NCBI RefSeq assembly: GCF_900182655.1
Contig: NZ_FXTC01000001.1
Coordinates: 744,001-808,000, forward strand
Direction: 5' to 3'
Length of the DNA: 64,000 nt
Source: Chryseobacterium rhizoplanae
GTDB lineage: Bacteria > Bacteroidota > Bacteroidia > Flavobacteriales > Weeksellaceae
This document shows positions 45,184-53,719 of the stretch, in pieces. Each line of letters starts with the position of its first letter. Within the stretch, counting starts at the first letter, position 1. The position numbers were made by a program, and so were the translations under genes. The notes under the pieces are model-generated. The model was not told where the DNA came from. It was given only the letters and a program-made list of their open reading frames with translations, and made no database searches.

Positions 45184-46482
45184 ATGAAAGATTCAGAAAA
45201 AATTAGAGTGACAGAAAATGATCTCTCCCAAAATTCTAACGGAGTGAATGATCATCCCAAGGCTCAATGGGAAAGATTAAAGAAACCTTTCATCTACTTT
45301 TTGATGGCTGCTGTATGTGCATCTTGCTTTTATCTGATCTTTAAGCCCAAAACCGATCATACCATTATTGAAGAGGCTGGCTTTAATACAGCTATTCCAC
45401 AGGCAAAAGACGGTCAATTGCAGTCTGATAAGCAAAAGGCTTATGAGCAGCAGTTATTAGAGAAAAAGAATGAAGAAAAGAGAAATTCAATAACAACTTT
45501 ATCAGATTACTGGAATGACCAGAACGGTGTAAACTATAGTAGCAACCCACCTTCTTTAACATCCACTAGAAGTGTACTTCAGCAATCCGATCAGAATGCT
45601 CTGAACAGTTATCGAAATGCACAGCAGACCTTAAGCTCATTCTATAATCGGGATAATCAGGAGGTCAATAATCTAAGGAAAGAAATTTCAAGGTTAAAGA
45701 ATGAGTCAATGCAAAATCGTGCTGCTCCTTCGGGTCTGGGAATGAGCGACCAGTTAGAGCTCATGGAAAAATCGTATCAAATGGCTGCTAAGTATCTTCC
45801 AACGACGCCAAAGCAGGAAAAACCAGCAGAAAAAGAGGAGGTCGAAAAATCAACGGAAAAGAAGGTTAAACTGACTTCAGCAATACCGGTACGTTCCAAT
45901 GTTGTTTCCTCATTATACAGAGACCAGTCGGATAGTGCTTTTATCGCAGGTTTGAATCAGAATAGATTTTATGACGGTCAAAATGATTCAGAAAACTCGG
46001 TTCAAACAAAAAACGCAATAAGAGGTGTGGTCTATGAAACTAAGACTTTGGTCAATGAAAGTACATTATCTATAAGGCTTTCAGAAGCGATGAAAGTCGG
46101 AAGAACTGAAATTCCCGCTGGGAGCTTACTGATTGCAGTAAACAAATTTCAGGGTGGGAGGCTTCAGTTAAAAATATCTTCCATTCAATCTCAAGGTAAT
46201 ATCTATCCTGTAGAAATCAATGTTTATGACACCGACGGTCAGATGGGATTGTATGTTCCTTATTCAGCGGAGCAGAATGCGGTAAGCGATATTGTAGCGA
46301 AAATGAGCCATACTTCAGGCACTAATATTATGATGACTCAATCAGCAGGACAACAGATTGCAGCTGATCTGAGCAGGGGAGTAGTACAGGGACTGTCGGG
46401 TTATTTTCAGAAGAGAGTCAGACAATTGAAAGTAACTGTAAAAGCTGGCCATCAAGTCTTCCTCTTAGCCAAAAATAACTAA
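45184..46482 (+). CDS. traM: TraM, VirB10-like protein
   Basis: The protein has 432 residues. One transmembrane helix near residues 36-52 (FIYFLMAAVCASCFYLIF), a long polar, Gln/Asn/Ser-rich periplasmic region with a short coiled coil (EVNNLRKEISRLKNES), and a conserved C-terminal beta domain (AIRGVVYETKTLVNESTLSI RLSEAM, then PAGSLLIAVNKFQGGRLQLK). This is the VirB10/TraM pattern, a protein bridging inner and outer membranes. It starts 3 bases after the traL stop. Confidence 0.88.
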   Translation: MKDSEKIRVTENDLSQNSNGVNDHPKAQWERLKKPFIYFLMAAVCASCFYLIFKPKTDHTIIEEAGFNTAIPQAKDGQLQSDKQKAYEQQLLEKKNEEKRNSITTLSDYWNDQNGVNYSSNPPSLTSTRSVLQQSDQNALNSYRNAQQTLSSFYNRDNQEVNNLRKEISRLKNESMQNRAAPSGLGMSDQLELMEKSYQMAAKYLPTTPKQEKPAEKEEVEKSTEKKVKLTSAIPVRSNVVSSLYRDQSDSAFIAGLNQNRFYDGQNDSENSVQTKNAIRGVVYETKTLVNESTLSIRLSEAMKVGRTEIPAGSLLIAVNKFQGGRLQLKISSIQSQGNIYPVEINVYDTDGQMGLYVPYSAEQNAVSDIVAKMSHTSGTNIMMTQSAGQQIAADLSRGVVQGLSGYFQKRVRQLKVTVKAGHQVFLLAKNN

Positions 46483-46497
46483 TCAAAAAAAATAAAA

Positions 46498-47400
46498 ATG
46501 AATACACAAAAGAGTCATTATATTCTCATTATGCTATTACTTCTATTAGTAAACAAGACATTTGGGCAGGATTCTGTGACAACTTATATTTCCTTGGAAC
46601 AGGCAAAATTGGACCCTTTCCGGATTAACGTCACCTACAATAAAACCAGTCATCTGATATTTCCTACATCAATACGATATGTTGACCTGGGAAGTGATCT
46701 TTTGGTTGCCAATAAAGCAGATCTTATAGGAAACGTTCTTCGGGTTAAGTCAGCTGTCAGGGATTTTGAAGAGGAAACTAATTTTTCGGTTATTACCGAA
46801 GATGGAAAATTTTACAGTTTTGATGCATCCTACAGTTCTTATCCGGAAATACTCAGCTATGATTTAGTAAAACTTCAGAGAGGTATTGAACGGCAGTATG
46901 CTACTGATGTATTATTTGAAGATCTTAAAGGAAGCTCAACTTCTCTAACCTGGCTCATTATGGAAAATCTTTACAGGAAAAGCAACAGAACTATTAAACA
47001 TATTGTTTCAAAAAGCTATGGAATTGAGTTTTCAGTCAGAGCACTGCACGTTAATGACAGCAAGTTTTATTTCACATTGCAGGTTAAGAATCAAAGTAAT
47101 GTGGGGTATGCTATTGAATGGGTCAATTTTAAAATTGTCGATAAAAAGAACTTAAAGCGAACGGTCGTTCAGGATAAGATTTTAGAGAAGGTTCGCACCT
47201 ATTTCCCGGAAACGACCGTAGCTAATCATTCAGACAGTAAAGGGATTTATATGCTTGATCAGTTTACGCTCTTAAAAGATCAGGTTTTGGAGATTGAAAT
47301 TCTGGAAAAGAATGGGGGAAGGCATCTGAAAGTACAGCTTGAAAATGAAGATCTGGTTCATGCAAGATTGATACATAGTTTAACCATTAAAACGGAGTAA
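46498..47400 (+). CDS. traN: TraN (DUF4138), VirB9-like protein
   Basis: The protein has 300 residues with a signal peptide (YILIMLLLLLVNKTFGQ) and a beta-rich body (DPFRINVTYNKTSHLIFPTS IRYVDLGS, then NKADLIGNVLRVKSAVRDFE). This is the DUF4138/TraN signature, the outer part of the core complex like VirB9. The C-terminal half has the TraN motif SFKSYGIEF-like segment SKSYGIEFSVRALHVNDSKF. It is followed by traO after one base. Confidence 0.88.
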   Translation: MNTQKSHYILIMLLLLLVNKTFGQDSVTTYISLEQAKLDPFRINVTYNKTSHLIFPTSIRYVDLGSDLLVANKADLIGNVLRVKSAVRDFEEETNFSVITEDGKFYSFDASYSSYPEILSYDLVKLQRGIERQYATDVLFEDLKGSSTSLTWLIMENLYRKSNRTIKHIVSKSYGIEFSVRALHVNDSKFYFTLQVKNQSNVGYAIEWVNFKIVDKKNLKRTVVQDKILEKVRTYFPETTVANHSDSKGIYMLDQFTLLKDQVLEIEILEKNGGRHLKVQLENEDLVHARLIHSLTIKTE

Positions 47401-47401
47401 G

Positions 47402-47962
47402 ATGCACAAAATATTTTTAACAGTCATCTTCATGATGATAATGGGTAGCAAAATATTTGCTCAACAGATGATTCCTAAGCAAATTGGTATTGAATTTACC
47501 TATTCGGTATTTCCAAAATCTCCAGAAAAGCAAAATTATATGTTTAGTACGGGGCTTGTTTCTTACTCGAAGAATGGTAATTACTTCTTTGGACTAACAG
47601 AATTTAGCAGAAAATATTATAAATACACTAGCTGCGATATTCCGATAGATACATTCCTGCTGAGCAGTGGGTACAGTTTTTATGTTTGGGGAGACTTCAT
47701 GCGAAATGTCAATCTTAATCTGGGAATTGGAGGTCTTGTTGGTTATGAACAGGTTAATAGAGGCAATGAATTGCTATATGACGGTTCAATGTTAACAGCA
47801 ACGGATAATTTTATTTACGGATCAAATGGTAAGCTATCTATTGAAAGCTATCTGACTGAGCATTTAGTTTTCCTGGTCAACGGGCAACTTCGCTTTTTGA
47901 AAAATAGTCAAATGGTTAATTTTCACTCTCTGCTGGGGGTAGGAATAAGATATAATTTCTAA
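47402..47962 (+). CDS. traO: TraO, outer-membrane conjugation protein
   Basis: The protein has 186 residues with a signal peptide (MHKIFLTVIFMMIMGSKIFA) and alternating beta-strand character ending in FHSLLGVGIRYNF, an outer-membrane-type C-terminal strand with terminal Phe. TraO proteins of Bacteroidota ICEs share this small barrel design. It lies between traN and the traQ-like lipoprotein. The primase gene traP, which follows traO in CTnDOT, is absent here. Confidence 0.82.
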   Translation: MHKIFLTVIFMMIMGSKIFAQQMIPKQIGIEFTYSVFPKSPEKQNYMFSTGLVSYSKNGNYFFGLTEFSRKYYKYTSCDIPIDTFLLSSGYSFYVWGDFMRNVNLNLGIGGLVGYEQVNRGNELLYDGSMLTATDNFIYGSNGKLSIESYLTEHLVFLVNGQLRFLKNSQMVNFHSLLGVGIRYNF

Positions 47963-47974
47963 AAATAATGAAAA

Positions 47975-48421
47975 ATGAAAAATATAATTAATACAGCTAA
48001 AATACAACTAAAGTGTTTCTTGCTACTATTTGTGATTGGACTATTTGTACAATCATGTGAGAAAGATGATTTGGAAATTCAGCAGAATTATCCTTTTAAG
48101 GTGTCGGTTATGCCTGTTCCTAAGGATATCGCTAAAGATGAGTATGTGGAGATCCGTATCAAAATTATTCCTGAAGGTAATTTTGCTGACACCAAATATT
48201 ATCTTCGATATTTTCAGTTTGAGGGAGCAGGAAAGCTGCAGTATTATAACACTCAACCTTACTTTCCTAATGATATTTATCCTCTTTATGAGAAAGAGTT
48301 CAGATTGTATTATACTTCAACCTCTGAAGTTTCACAATCATTTACGGTATGGCTCTTAGACAGTTTTGGAAATGAGGAGAAAATTGAATTTCAATTCAAC
48401 AACAAAAAGCTAAACGGATAA
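47975..48421 (+). CDS. traQ: TraQ-like DUF3872 lipoprotein
   Basis: The protein has 148 residues. Lipoprotein signal (LLLFVIGLFVQSCEKDD, Cys28) and one immunoglobulin-like beta domain (QNYPFKVSVMPVPKDIAKDE YVEIRIKI... to FTVWLLDSFGNEEKIEFQFN), the DUF3872/TraQ pattern. It is likely an outer-membrane accessory of the mating channel. It is the last gene of the tra operon, followed within 170 bases by two hairpins including a strong terminator. Confidence 0.85.
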   Translation: MKNIINTAKIQLKCFLLLFVIGLFVQSCEKDDLEIQQNYPFKVSVMPVPKDIAKDEYVEIRIKIIPEGNFADTKYYLRYFQFEGAGKLQYYNTQPYFPNDIYPLYEKEFRLYYTSTSEVSQSFTVWLLDSFGNEEKIEFQFNNKKLNG

Positions 48422-48501
48422 ATACTATTTCTTTAGCTTACATATATATATTTCCACTTCAAATAAAACCATCTAATTTGAGAAGCATTGTTTAGTATTT
48501 G

Positions 48502-48542
48502 CGGAAAGATGGTTGGCCCCCTAAAGGACAAGCATCTTTCCG
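48502..48542 (+). other. hairpin with 21-base loop after traQ
   Basis: CGGAAAGATG (48502-48511) pairs perfectly with CATCTTTCCG (48533-48542). The loop contains GGCCCCCTAAAGGAC. It is followed 9 bases later by a strong terminator, so together they form a compact two-stem-loop RNA 3' end. Possible roles are an mRNA-stabilising structure or a small RNA cut from the tra transcript. Confidence 0.5.
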
Positions 48543-48551
48543 TGACGCCAC

Positions 48552-48592
48552 AAGAATCCAGACCGGGAACCGGCTCTGGATTCTTATTTTTA
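48552..48592. terminator. strong terminator ending the tra operon
   Basis: AAGAATCCAG-A-CCGG, loop GAA, CCGG-C-T-CTGGATTCTT: about 14 bp paired with a small internal asymmetry, followed by ATTTTTAG on the right. It lies between converging traQ and radC, so it may serve both. Confidence 0.8.
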
Positions 48593-48606
48593 GAAATTTA
48601 AGTCCC

Positions 48607-49042
48607 TTATAAAATACCTTCATCGGAGAAAGAGAAGGAGTCGGTTGACGTTATTATACAATGATCAAGCAGGTTAATATTTAATAGTTGGGCAGCCTCC
48701 TTTATTTTTTGTGTGATGCCTATGTCTTCGCGAGAAGGTGTAAGGTTTCCGGAAGGATGGTTATGGGCTATAATAAATGATACGGCATAAAGCTCCCTGC
48801 ATGATGATTCTGATGTCAACAAGAGAAGAGGTAATTCCAGATTCTGATATTTTTTGTATTCCTAAGACCTTGTTAGCCTGATTCATATACATTGAGTAAA
48901 ATGACTCTCTGTAGTCGATCTGATCTGCATCAAAATGTTCCCGGAAAATATCTGTAGCATCCTGGGAGTTCAGTACTTTTTTTTCAGTATTTCCTTTTCT
49001 TGTGTAGATCAATTTGATCTCATTTACGATATTATATTTCAT
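48607..49042 (-). pseudogene. radC: RadC-like JAB-domain protein, frameshifted
   Basis: The first frame (from 49042) encodes MKYNIVNEIKLIYTRKGNTE...GITSSLVDIRIIMQGALC and then leaves the family. A second frame resumes YAVSFIIAHNHPSGNLTPSR...LLDHCIITSTDSFSFSDEGI to 48607. The two together cover a full RadC/JAB protein with the HxHPSG metal motif. The break lies near 48784-48795 and seems to include a short deletion beside it. RadC genes follow the tra operon in many Bacteroidota ICEs. Its role there is unknown. A real loss of function is likelier here than a one-base sequencing error, because neighbouring residues expected before AVSF appear to be missing. Confidence 0.75.
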
Positions 49043-49814
49043 TGTTATTGCTCTGAGTACGGCAGAGCCTTTTGTTTCCCGTACTTAAGTTAAAAAAGCA
49101 TTTTATTTAAAACATTATTTAAAACATTATTTAAAACATCTTTGAAATGTTATGTATCTTTTTTAGATCAAAAGCCTTTTCAATCTCTTCTCCGTCCTAT
49201 TTCTTAAAAGCTTTTCAGGCTTCGCTGAATATTTTTCAAAAGAAAAACCGGAAAAAAGAAAGCAGATATGAAGTGTTGACAATGAAAAAAGCCAAAAGGA
49301 AACGGAATAATTGGAGGGTACCTTCAGGGAGGAAACCGTTTATGCCGTAGTCTTTTGGCTGAATAAGCGATGGCTGGCAACAATACCTTAGCTGCCTTTT
49401 TACCGGTTATTTTTGAAAATGTTATAACTCTCAATAAAAATCCAGTGGGGTCAATGAATATAAAGTCTTGTTATAAAAATAAGGTATTGAAATATAAGAT
49501 CTAGGGTGGGTGCTATTTGGACATGATTTGCCAAATAAAATCACTAAGTATAAGTGATTAACTATGTAATTTTTTCAGGACAATCAAATTGTACTGATTT
49601 TCCAATATAAATGATAGGAACTTATCAAAATGCGCAACGGTGTTTCGTATATAATTTAAAAGACAGTAACCTGTTATAAATTTTGGTGGTTTAAAAGTAT
49701 TTTGCTTAAACCTGAAAGATATGTCATTTACTGCCAAACAGATGCTTTTACTTTCTAACGACACCTTCTTTAAATTATGTATTCAATTTTATGTTCCAAA
49801 ACAAAAACGTGAAT
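49043..49814. other. gene-poor segment with short tandem repeat
   Basis: ATTATTTAAAAC is repeated about three times at 49102-49137 (first copy with one change). The rest holds no convincing gene: a plus frame ending MKKAKRKRNNWRVPSGRKPF near 49281-49349 and a minus frame of 68 codons at 49558-49764 lack recognisable domains and may be remnants. This is the transition from tra genes to the AT-rich recombinase module. Confidence 0.4.
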
Positions 49815-49988
49815 ATGGAAAGATTACAAATAAGTACAATGACAACAGAAGAAACAATCGAGCTCCTTAAAACTGATGGCGTGGACATTACTCTTGAGGA
49901 AGCAAAAATGATTTTAGTATTTTTATATTTAATTGCCGGTCTTGTAACTAGTGAAAAATTCAATTTTGAAATAATACTAGTAGATTAA
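49815..49988 (+). CDS. small helical protein preceding the serine recombinase
   Basis: The protein has 57 residues from the ATG at 49815 (MERLQISTMTTEETIELLKT). The sequence continues GVDITLEEAKMILVFLYLIA GLVTSEKF, the pattern of small helical proteins found beside resolvases and ICE ends in Bacteroidota (an E-x-L-x-x-x-G-x-x-x-T-x-x-E-A-x-x-x-x-x-F-L-Y core). An ATG eight codons upstream is less likely. Function unknown; a recombination directionality or regulatory role would fit its size and place, but there is no direct evidence. Confidence 0.6.
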   Translation: MERLQISTMTTEETIELLKTDGVDITLEEAKMILVFLYLIAGLVTSEKFNFEIILVD

Positions 49989-50084
49989 CTTCTTTAATAA
50001 ATCTTGTTTTTACTATTAAGTTGATTACAAACCTTGTAAATACTTTTTCGATATCTTTAGGTGAAAATTTTTAAACTAATTATT

Positions 50085-51656
50085 ATGAGTAATGTTGCTT
50101 TATATATTCGTGTATCAACTGATGAGCAGGCAGATAGAGGTTACTCTCAACGTGATCAGGAAGAACGCTTAAAAAGGTATTGCGAAACTAATAATCTTAA
50201 AATTGATAATGTTTTTTTTGAAGATCATTCAGCAAAAAATTTTAATCGTCCGTCATGGAATGATCTTTTAATTTATCTAAAGAAAAAAAAATCTAAAATT
50301 GATAAAGTCTTATTTACTAAATGGGACCGTTTTAGCAGGAATGCAGGTGATGCATATCAAATGATAAGTATCCTTAAGAAACTGGGAGTAGAAGCCCAGG
50401 CTATAGAACAGCCATTGGATCTTTTCATACCAGAAAATAAAATGATGTTAGCAATTTATCTTGCTGCACCAGAGGTAGAGAATGACAGACGAGCATTGAA
50501 TACATTTCATGGGATGCGAAGAGCTCAAAAGGAAGGAAGGTGGATGGCTAGCGCTCCTTTCGGATACACAAATAAAATTACAGAAGATGGCAAATATAAG
50601 TTTATAGAGCCTAAAGAACCCGAAGCTTCAATAATACGCTATTTCTTTAATGAAATAGCAAAAGGAATTGAAGCTCCTGAAACTATACGTCGACAGCTTT
50701 CAGAAAAAGGAGTAAAGATTTTGAGTAATCAAGCCTTTCATGTTGCGATAAGAAATCCAGTGTATTGTGGTAAAATATTTATAAAGAAATACCGGGATGA
50801 AGAAGCTCACTATGTAAAATCTTTACATGCTCCTCTTATAAGTGAGACACTATTTAATAAAGTTCAGTTAATTTTAGAAGGCAATAAAAGGAAAAACCGA
50901 AAGTATATAAAATTTAGTTCTGCTGACGTTTTTCCATTAAGAGGTTTTTTGATTTGTCCAAAATGTGGAAAAAATTTAACTGCCAGCGGTTCAAAAGGAA
51001 GTCAGAGAGTATATTATTACTATCATTGTAAATCATCTTGTGGATTTAGGCAAAGTGCTGAACTTACCAATAATCTTTTTGTTGAGGAATTAAAGAAATA
51101 TGAGTTTCTTCCTTCAGTTCAAAAAATCTTACAAAATATTCTACTAACAGCCTATAAAAAGTATAATAACAAAGCTGATGATAGAAGAAAAAGAATAATT
51201 TCTGAAATAGAGACTTATAATGCTAAGATAGCTCTTGCACGAGAAAAATTATTAGCGGAAAAGATTGAGGATGACGATTATATGATCATTAAAGCACAGT
51301 CTAAACAAAAAATTGAAATTCTTGAAAATGAACTTCATGCTTGTTTAGTTGCGACTCGTAATCCCAAAAAAGTTGATGATCGCTTAAACAAGGCTCTATC
51401 AGTTATATCTAACTTATCATTATTATACCAATCAAGTAGTGTAGAAGCAAAAAGAAAAATAATTAGTTCGATATATCCAGAAAATCTTGAATTTACAGGA
51501 ATTGAATATCGAACTACCAGAGTAAATTCAGTATTAAGAAGTATATCTCTTGTAACCAATGCGTTAGGTGATGCAAATAATAAAAAAAATGATAAGAAAA
51601 CAGCTTATCCCTGTCTGGTAGCCCCACCAGGGATCGAACCTGGATCTAAAGTTTAG
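50085..51656 (+). CDS. large serine recombinase, C-terminus running into tRNA-Arg
   Basis: The protein has 523 residues from the ATG at 50085 (MSNVALYIRVSTDEQADRGY); a GTG at 50061 is less likely. The resolvase domain has the nucleophile Ser11 (YIRVSTDEQ) and the KWDRFSRNAGDAY motif. A recombinase domain follows (APFGYTNK...GIEAPETIRRQLSEKGVKIL...YCGKIFIKKY), then a zinc ribbon (CPKCGKNLTASGSKG...CKSSCGF) and a coiled coil (ISEIETYNAKIALAREKLLA EKI). The last about 25 codons (NDKKTAYPCLVAPPGIEPGS) are antisense to the terminator and 3' half of tRNA-Arg, so the natural C-terminus was probably replaced on integration. It is the best candidate for the integrase of this end. Confidence 0.85.
   Translation: MSNVALYIRVSTDEQADRGYSQRDQEERLKRYCETNNLKIDNVFFEDHSAKNFNRPSWNDLLIYLKKKKSKIDKVLFTKWDRFSRNAGDAYQMISILKKLGVEAQAIEQPLDLFIPENKMMLAIYLAAPEVENDRRALNTFHGMRRAQKEGRWMASAPFGYTNKITEDGKYKFIEPKEPEASIIRYFFNEIAKGIEAPETIRRQLSEKGVKILSNQAFHVAIRNPVYCGKIFIKKYRDEEAHYVKSLHAPLISETLFNKVQLILEGNKRKNRKYIKFSSADVFPLRGFLICPKCGKNLTASGSKGSQRVYYYYHCKSSCGFRQSAELTNNLFVEELKKYEFLPSVQKILQNILLTAYKKYNNKADDRRKRIISEIETYNAKIALAREKLLAEKIEDDDYMIIKAQSKQKIEILENELHACLVATRNPKKVDDRLNKALSVISNLSLLYQSSSVEAKRKIISSIYPENLEFTGIEYRTTRVNSVLRSISLVTNALGDANNKKNDKKTAYPCLVAPPGIEPGSKV
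51583..51609 (-). terminator. terminator of tRNA-Arg
   Basis: Read leftward: GATAAG-CTGTTTT-CTTATC followed by ATTTTTTTTATTA, 7 bases downstream of the tRNA CCA end. A standard tRNA terminator. It lies inside the 3' end of the serine recombinase frame. Confidence 0.75.
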
Positions 51657-51690
51657 GAAACTTTTATTCTATCCATTGAACTATGAGGCC
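51616..51690 (-). tRNA. tRNA-Arg(CCU)
   Basis: On the minus strand GGCCTCA...TGGGGCT-A-CCA closes the acceptor stem (two G-U pairs), with D stem GTTC/GAAT, anticodon arm AAAGT-TTCCTAA-ACTTT (anticodon CCT) and T arm CCAGG-TTCGATC-CCTGG. The CCA is encoded. The 3' end faces the serine recombinase, so the mobile region lies at the usual tRNA 3'-side integration position. No second copy of the 3' end was found in the window. Confidence 0.93.
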
Positions 51691-52261
51691 TGTTTTAAAT
51701 GAAACTTTGTCCTGTATTCTTTAAAATTTTTTTAACGCAAAGACAAAATTCAATGTATTGTTAATAAGGAAGCTAAGAAAGCGACAATGTCGCTGATGAA
51801 GCTATGCATTGGCTTGTAAAGAATCAACGAAGTTGATTACCTCTTTGCTCCCTTTAGAATATAAATTTATAAATTAAACCTTTTCGTAAAAATGTAAGCA
51901 GTACAAAATATTTTTTCAGATTTTGACTGAGTCAAATAATCTTCCAAAAGCTTTATTTACAAAGGTATATGGGTAAAAGAATCTGCCCTTTAGGGGCAGA
52001 TCCAATAGATAAATACATCTCATTTTTTTAATTAGACAACAATAAAAAGCACAGCCGACAATGCTGTGCTTAAATTTTTATTTCAAATTTAATTGCAATT
52101 TCAATAGTAGTAAGAAAAGCAAATAAAGTTTCCACTTCGATGTTTATTACATAGTAAATGTAGTAATAATTTTAATACGAAATATAAATTTAATGTTAAA
52201 ATTCACAAGTTATCCACAATTTGTTGTGGATAAGTCTAGACTAGGGGTAAAATCTTCTTCT
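51691..52261. other. intergenic region with hairpins
   Basis: No gene was found. ATCTGCCC-N5-GGGCAGAT lies at 51981-52001. AAGCACAGC-N7-GCTGTGCTT at 52047-52071 is flanked by A-rich sequence on the left and AAATTTTTA on the right, so it is a likely bidirectional terminator. GCGACA-A-TGTCGC is at about 51780-51792. The promoter of the tRNA gene should be just right of 51690. Confidence 0.45.
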
Positions 52262-53371
52262 TTATTTGACAGAATAAAAGAATGATCTTAGTTCATCTGC
52301 AAATATGTGAGGTAATTCCAGGGGAACAAAATGACCACCTTCATTCATCTTTTTAAAGCTGGTTACATTCACGAAACGTTCTGCCCATTCTTTCGGAAAC
52401 TGAGCTTCACGGGGAAATACGAGCACGCCGGCCGGAACATTACTCTTTTGATGAACATGTGTTCCGCTCCATAAGGCTGCTGCATCTTCTTTGTACATTC
52501 TCGCAGAAGATCCTATCGTTTGGGTTACCCAGTAAATCATAATATTGGTAAGCATTTCATCCCTTCCTCCAAACGCAGTTTCTATTAATTCCGGTGGTGC
52601 TCCGGCGTTGATAAAGCTAATGATCCAGCCCGCAAGCCCTACAGGAGAATCATTTAGTCCATAAGCAAGAGACTGGGGTTTTGTAGATTGAACCATTGCA
52701 TACGCTCCTTCGCTATACCACCAGTGTTGGACAAACTGCGCGAACTGTTTTTCATCTTCACTCATTGTTGCCGGGTCTTCTTGTCCGGTTGGATATCCAA
52801 CATCCGTAAGATGAACCGCTTCCATGACATCAGGGTATTTTGAAATCAATGCTTTTACGACTCCCATGCCTATATCACCTCCGGCAGCACAGAATTTTTC
52901 ATATCCTAGCACTTCAGTCATCAGCTTTTTCCAAAGATCAGCAACTCTTGCACTGCTGACCGCAGTTTTATCGGAAAAGCCAAACCCGGGAATAGAAGGG
53001 ATGATCAGATCAAAACTCTGTTCGCCTTCGGTAAGCAAAGGAATAATTTTATGAAAACGGTAATAGCTGTCCGGCCAGCCATGGGTAAGAATCAAAGGTT
53101 TGGGATTGGAACCTTTGCCCCTGATGTATTGAAAATGAATCAGAATTCCGTCTATGCGGGTTGTATACTGTGGATGTTGATTTAACTGCTGCTCATGCAT
53201 TTTCCAGTTGTAATCATTTACCCAGTAGTTGGTAAGCTCTTTCAGGTAAGTTTCATTGGTGCCGTAGTTCCAGCCAGAGTCTTTGGGTTCTTCGGGCCAT
53301 CGGGTGTTTTGGATACGGTTTTTCAGGTCGGTTATTACCGATTCGGGAATGTTAACAGTAAATGGTTCCAT
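52262..53371 (-). CDS. epoxide hydrolase (alpha/beta hydrolase with EHN domain)
   Basis: The protein has 369 residues. The N-terminal EHN domain (FTVNIPESVITDLKNRIQNT RWPEEP) is followed by an alpha/beta hydrolase core with oxyanion motif HGWPDSYYRF, the nucleophile Asp in AAGGDIGMGV and the catalytic His in EGGHFVPLELP. The nucleophile context GGDIG marks an epoxide hydrolase rather than an esterase. It is probably cytoplasmic and acts in detoxification or in degrading xenobiotic epoxides. It is the first clearly chromosomal gene right of the tRNA. Monocistronic, facing left toward the terminator at 52047-52071. Confidence 0.88.
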   Translation of the reverse strand: MEPFTVNIPESVITDLKNRIQNTRWPEEPKDSGWNYGTNETYLKELTNYWVNDYNWKMHEQQLNQHPQYTTRIDGILIHFQYIRGKGSNPKPLILTHGWPDSYYRFHKIIPLLTEGEQSFDLIIPSIPGFGFSDKTAVSSARVADLWKKLMTEVLGYEKFCAAGGDIGMGVVKALISKYPDVMEAVHLTDVGYPTGQEDPATMSEDEKQFAQFVQHWWYSEGAYAMVQSTKPQSLAYGLNDSPVGLAGWIISFINAGAPPELIETAFGGRDEMLTNIMIYWVTQTIGSSARMYKEDAAALWSGTHVHQKSNVPAGVLVFPREAQFPKEWAERFVNVTSFKKMNEGGHFVPLELPHIFADELRSFFYSVK

Positions 53372-53719
53372 ATTAATATATTATATTGGTGTAAAGCGAT
53401 TGTTTTGAAAGTTACTGATAATAAGATCGTTATCAAAGTTATAAACTTTCTCTTTTAATAAGTGTTGTCAAAATCATAATTTTTTTGATTTTTTAATGAT
53501 GAAAAAAGTGTAACTTTATTTCATTAAAATCTCGTAATACATATTACTGATTCAGGAATCATTCTGAAACCTGAAAATCTTAGGTTCAATTTTCTGAACC
53601 CAATACACTTATTATATCATATCTAAAAAAGCAAAGGCAATACGCCATTTGTAGTATCAACAGTCATCAGCGGCTAATCTGCTGTTGATTATTGATATTT
53701 AATATTAAAAAAAATCATT
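53372..53719. promoter_or_regulatory. divergent intergenic region
   Basis: It lies between the leftward epoxide hydrolase gene and the rightward reductase gene and must hold both promoters. The only notable structure seen is a run of AT-rich sequence and a small dyad around CAGTCATCAGCGG...CTGCTGTTGATTATTG (about 53660-53695). No gene was found. Confidence 0.3.

Noticed and set aside
49102-49137. Short direct repeats, possible CRISPR-like array
   Set aside because: The 12-base units are contiguous without spacers, and no cas genes are present. It is a simple tandem repeat.
49147-49764. Two short frames (plus 67 codons, minus 68 codons) after radC
   Set aside because: No domain, no promoter or start support; possibly remnants only.
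51616-51690. Direct repeat of the tRNA 3' end marking the other ICE boundary
   Set aside because: I looked for TGGTAGCCCCACCAGG-like sequence at the left (0-6 kb) and saw none, so no att pair is claimed.
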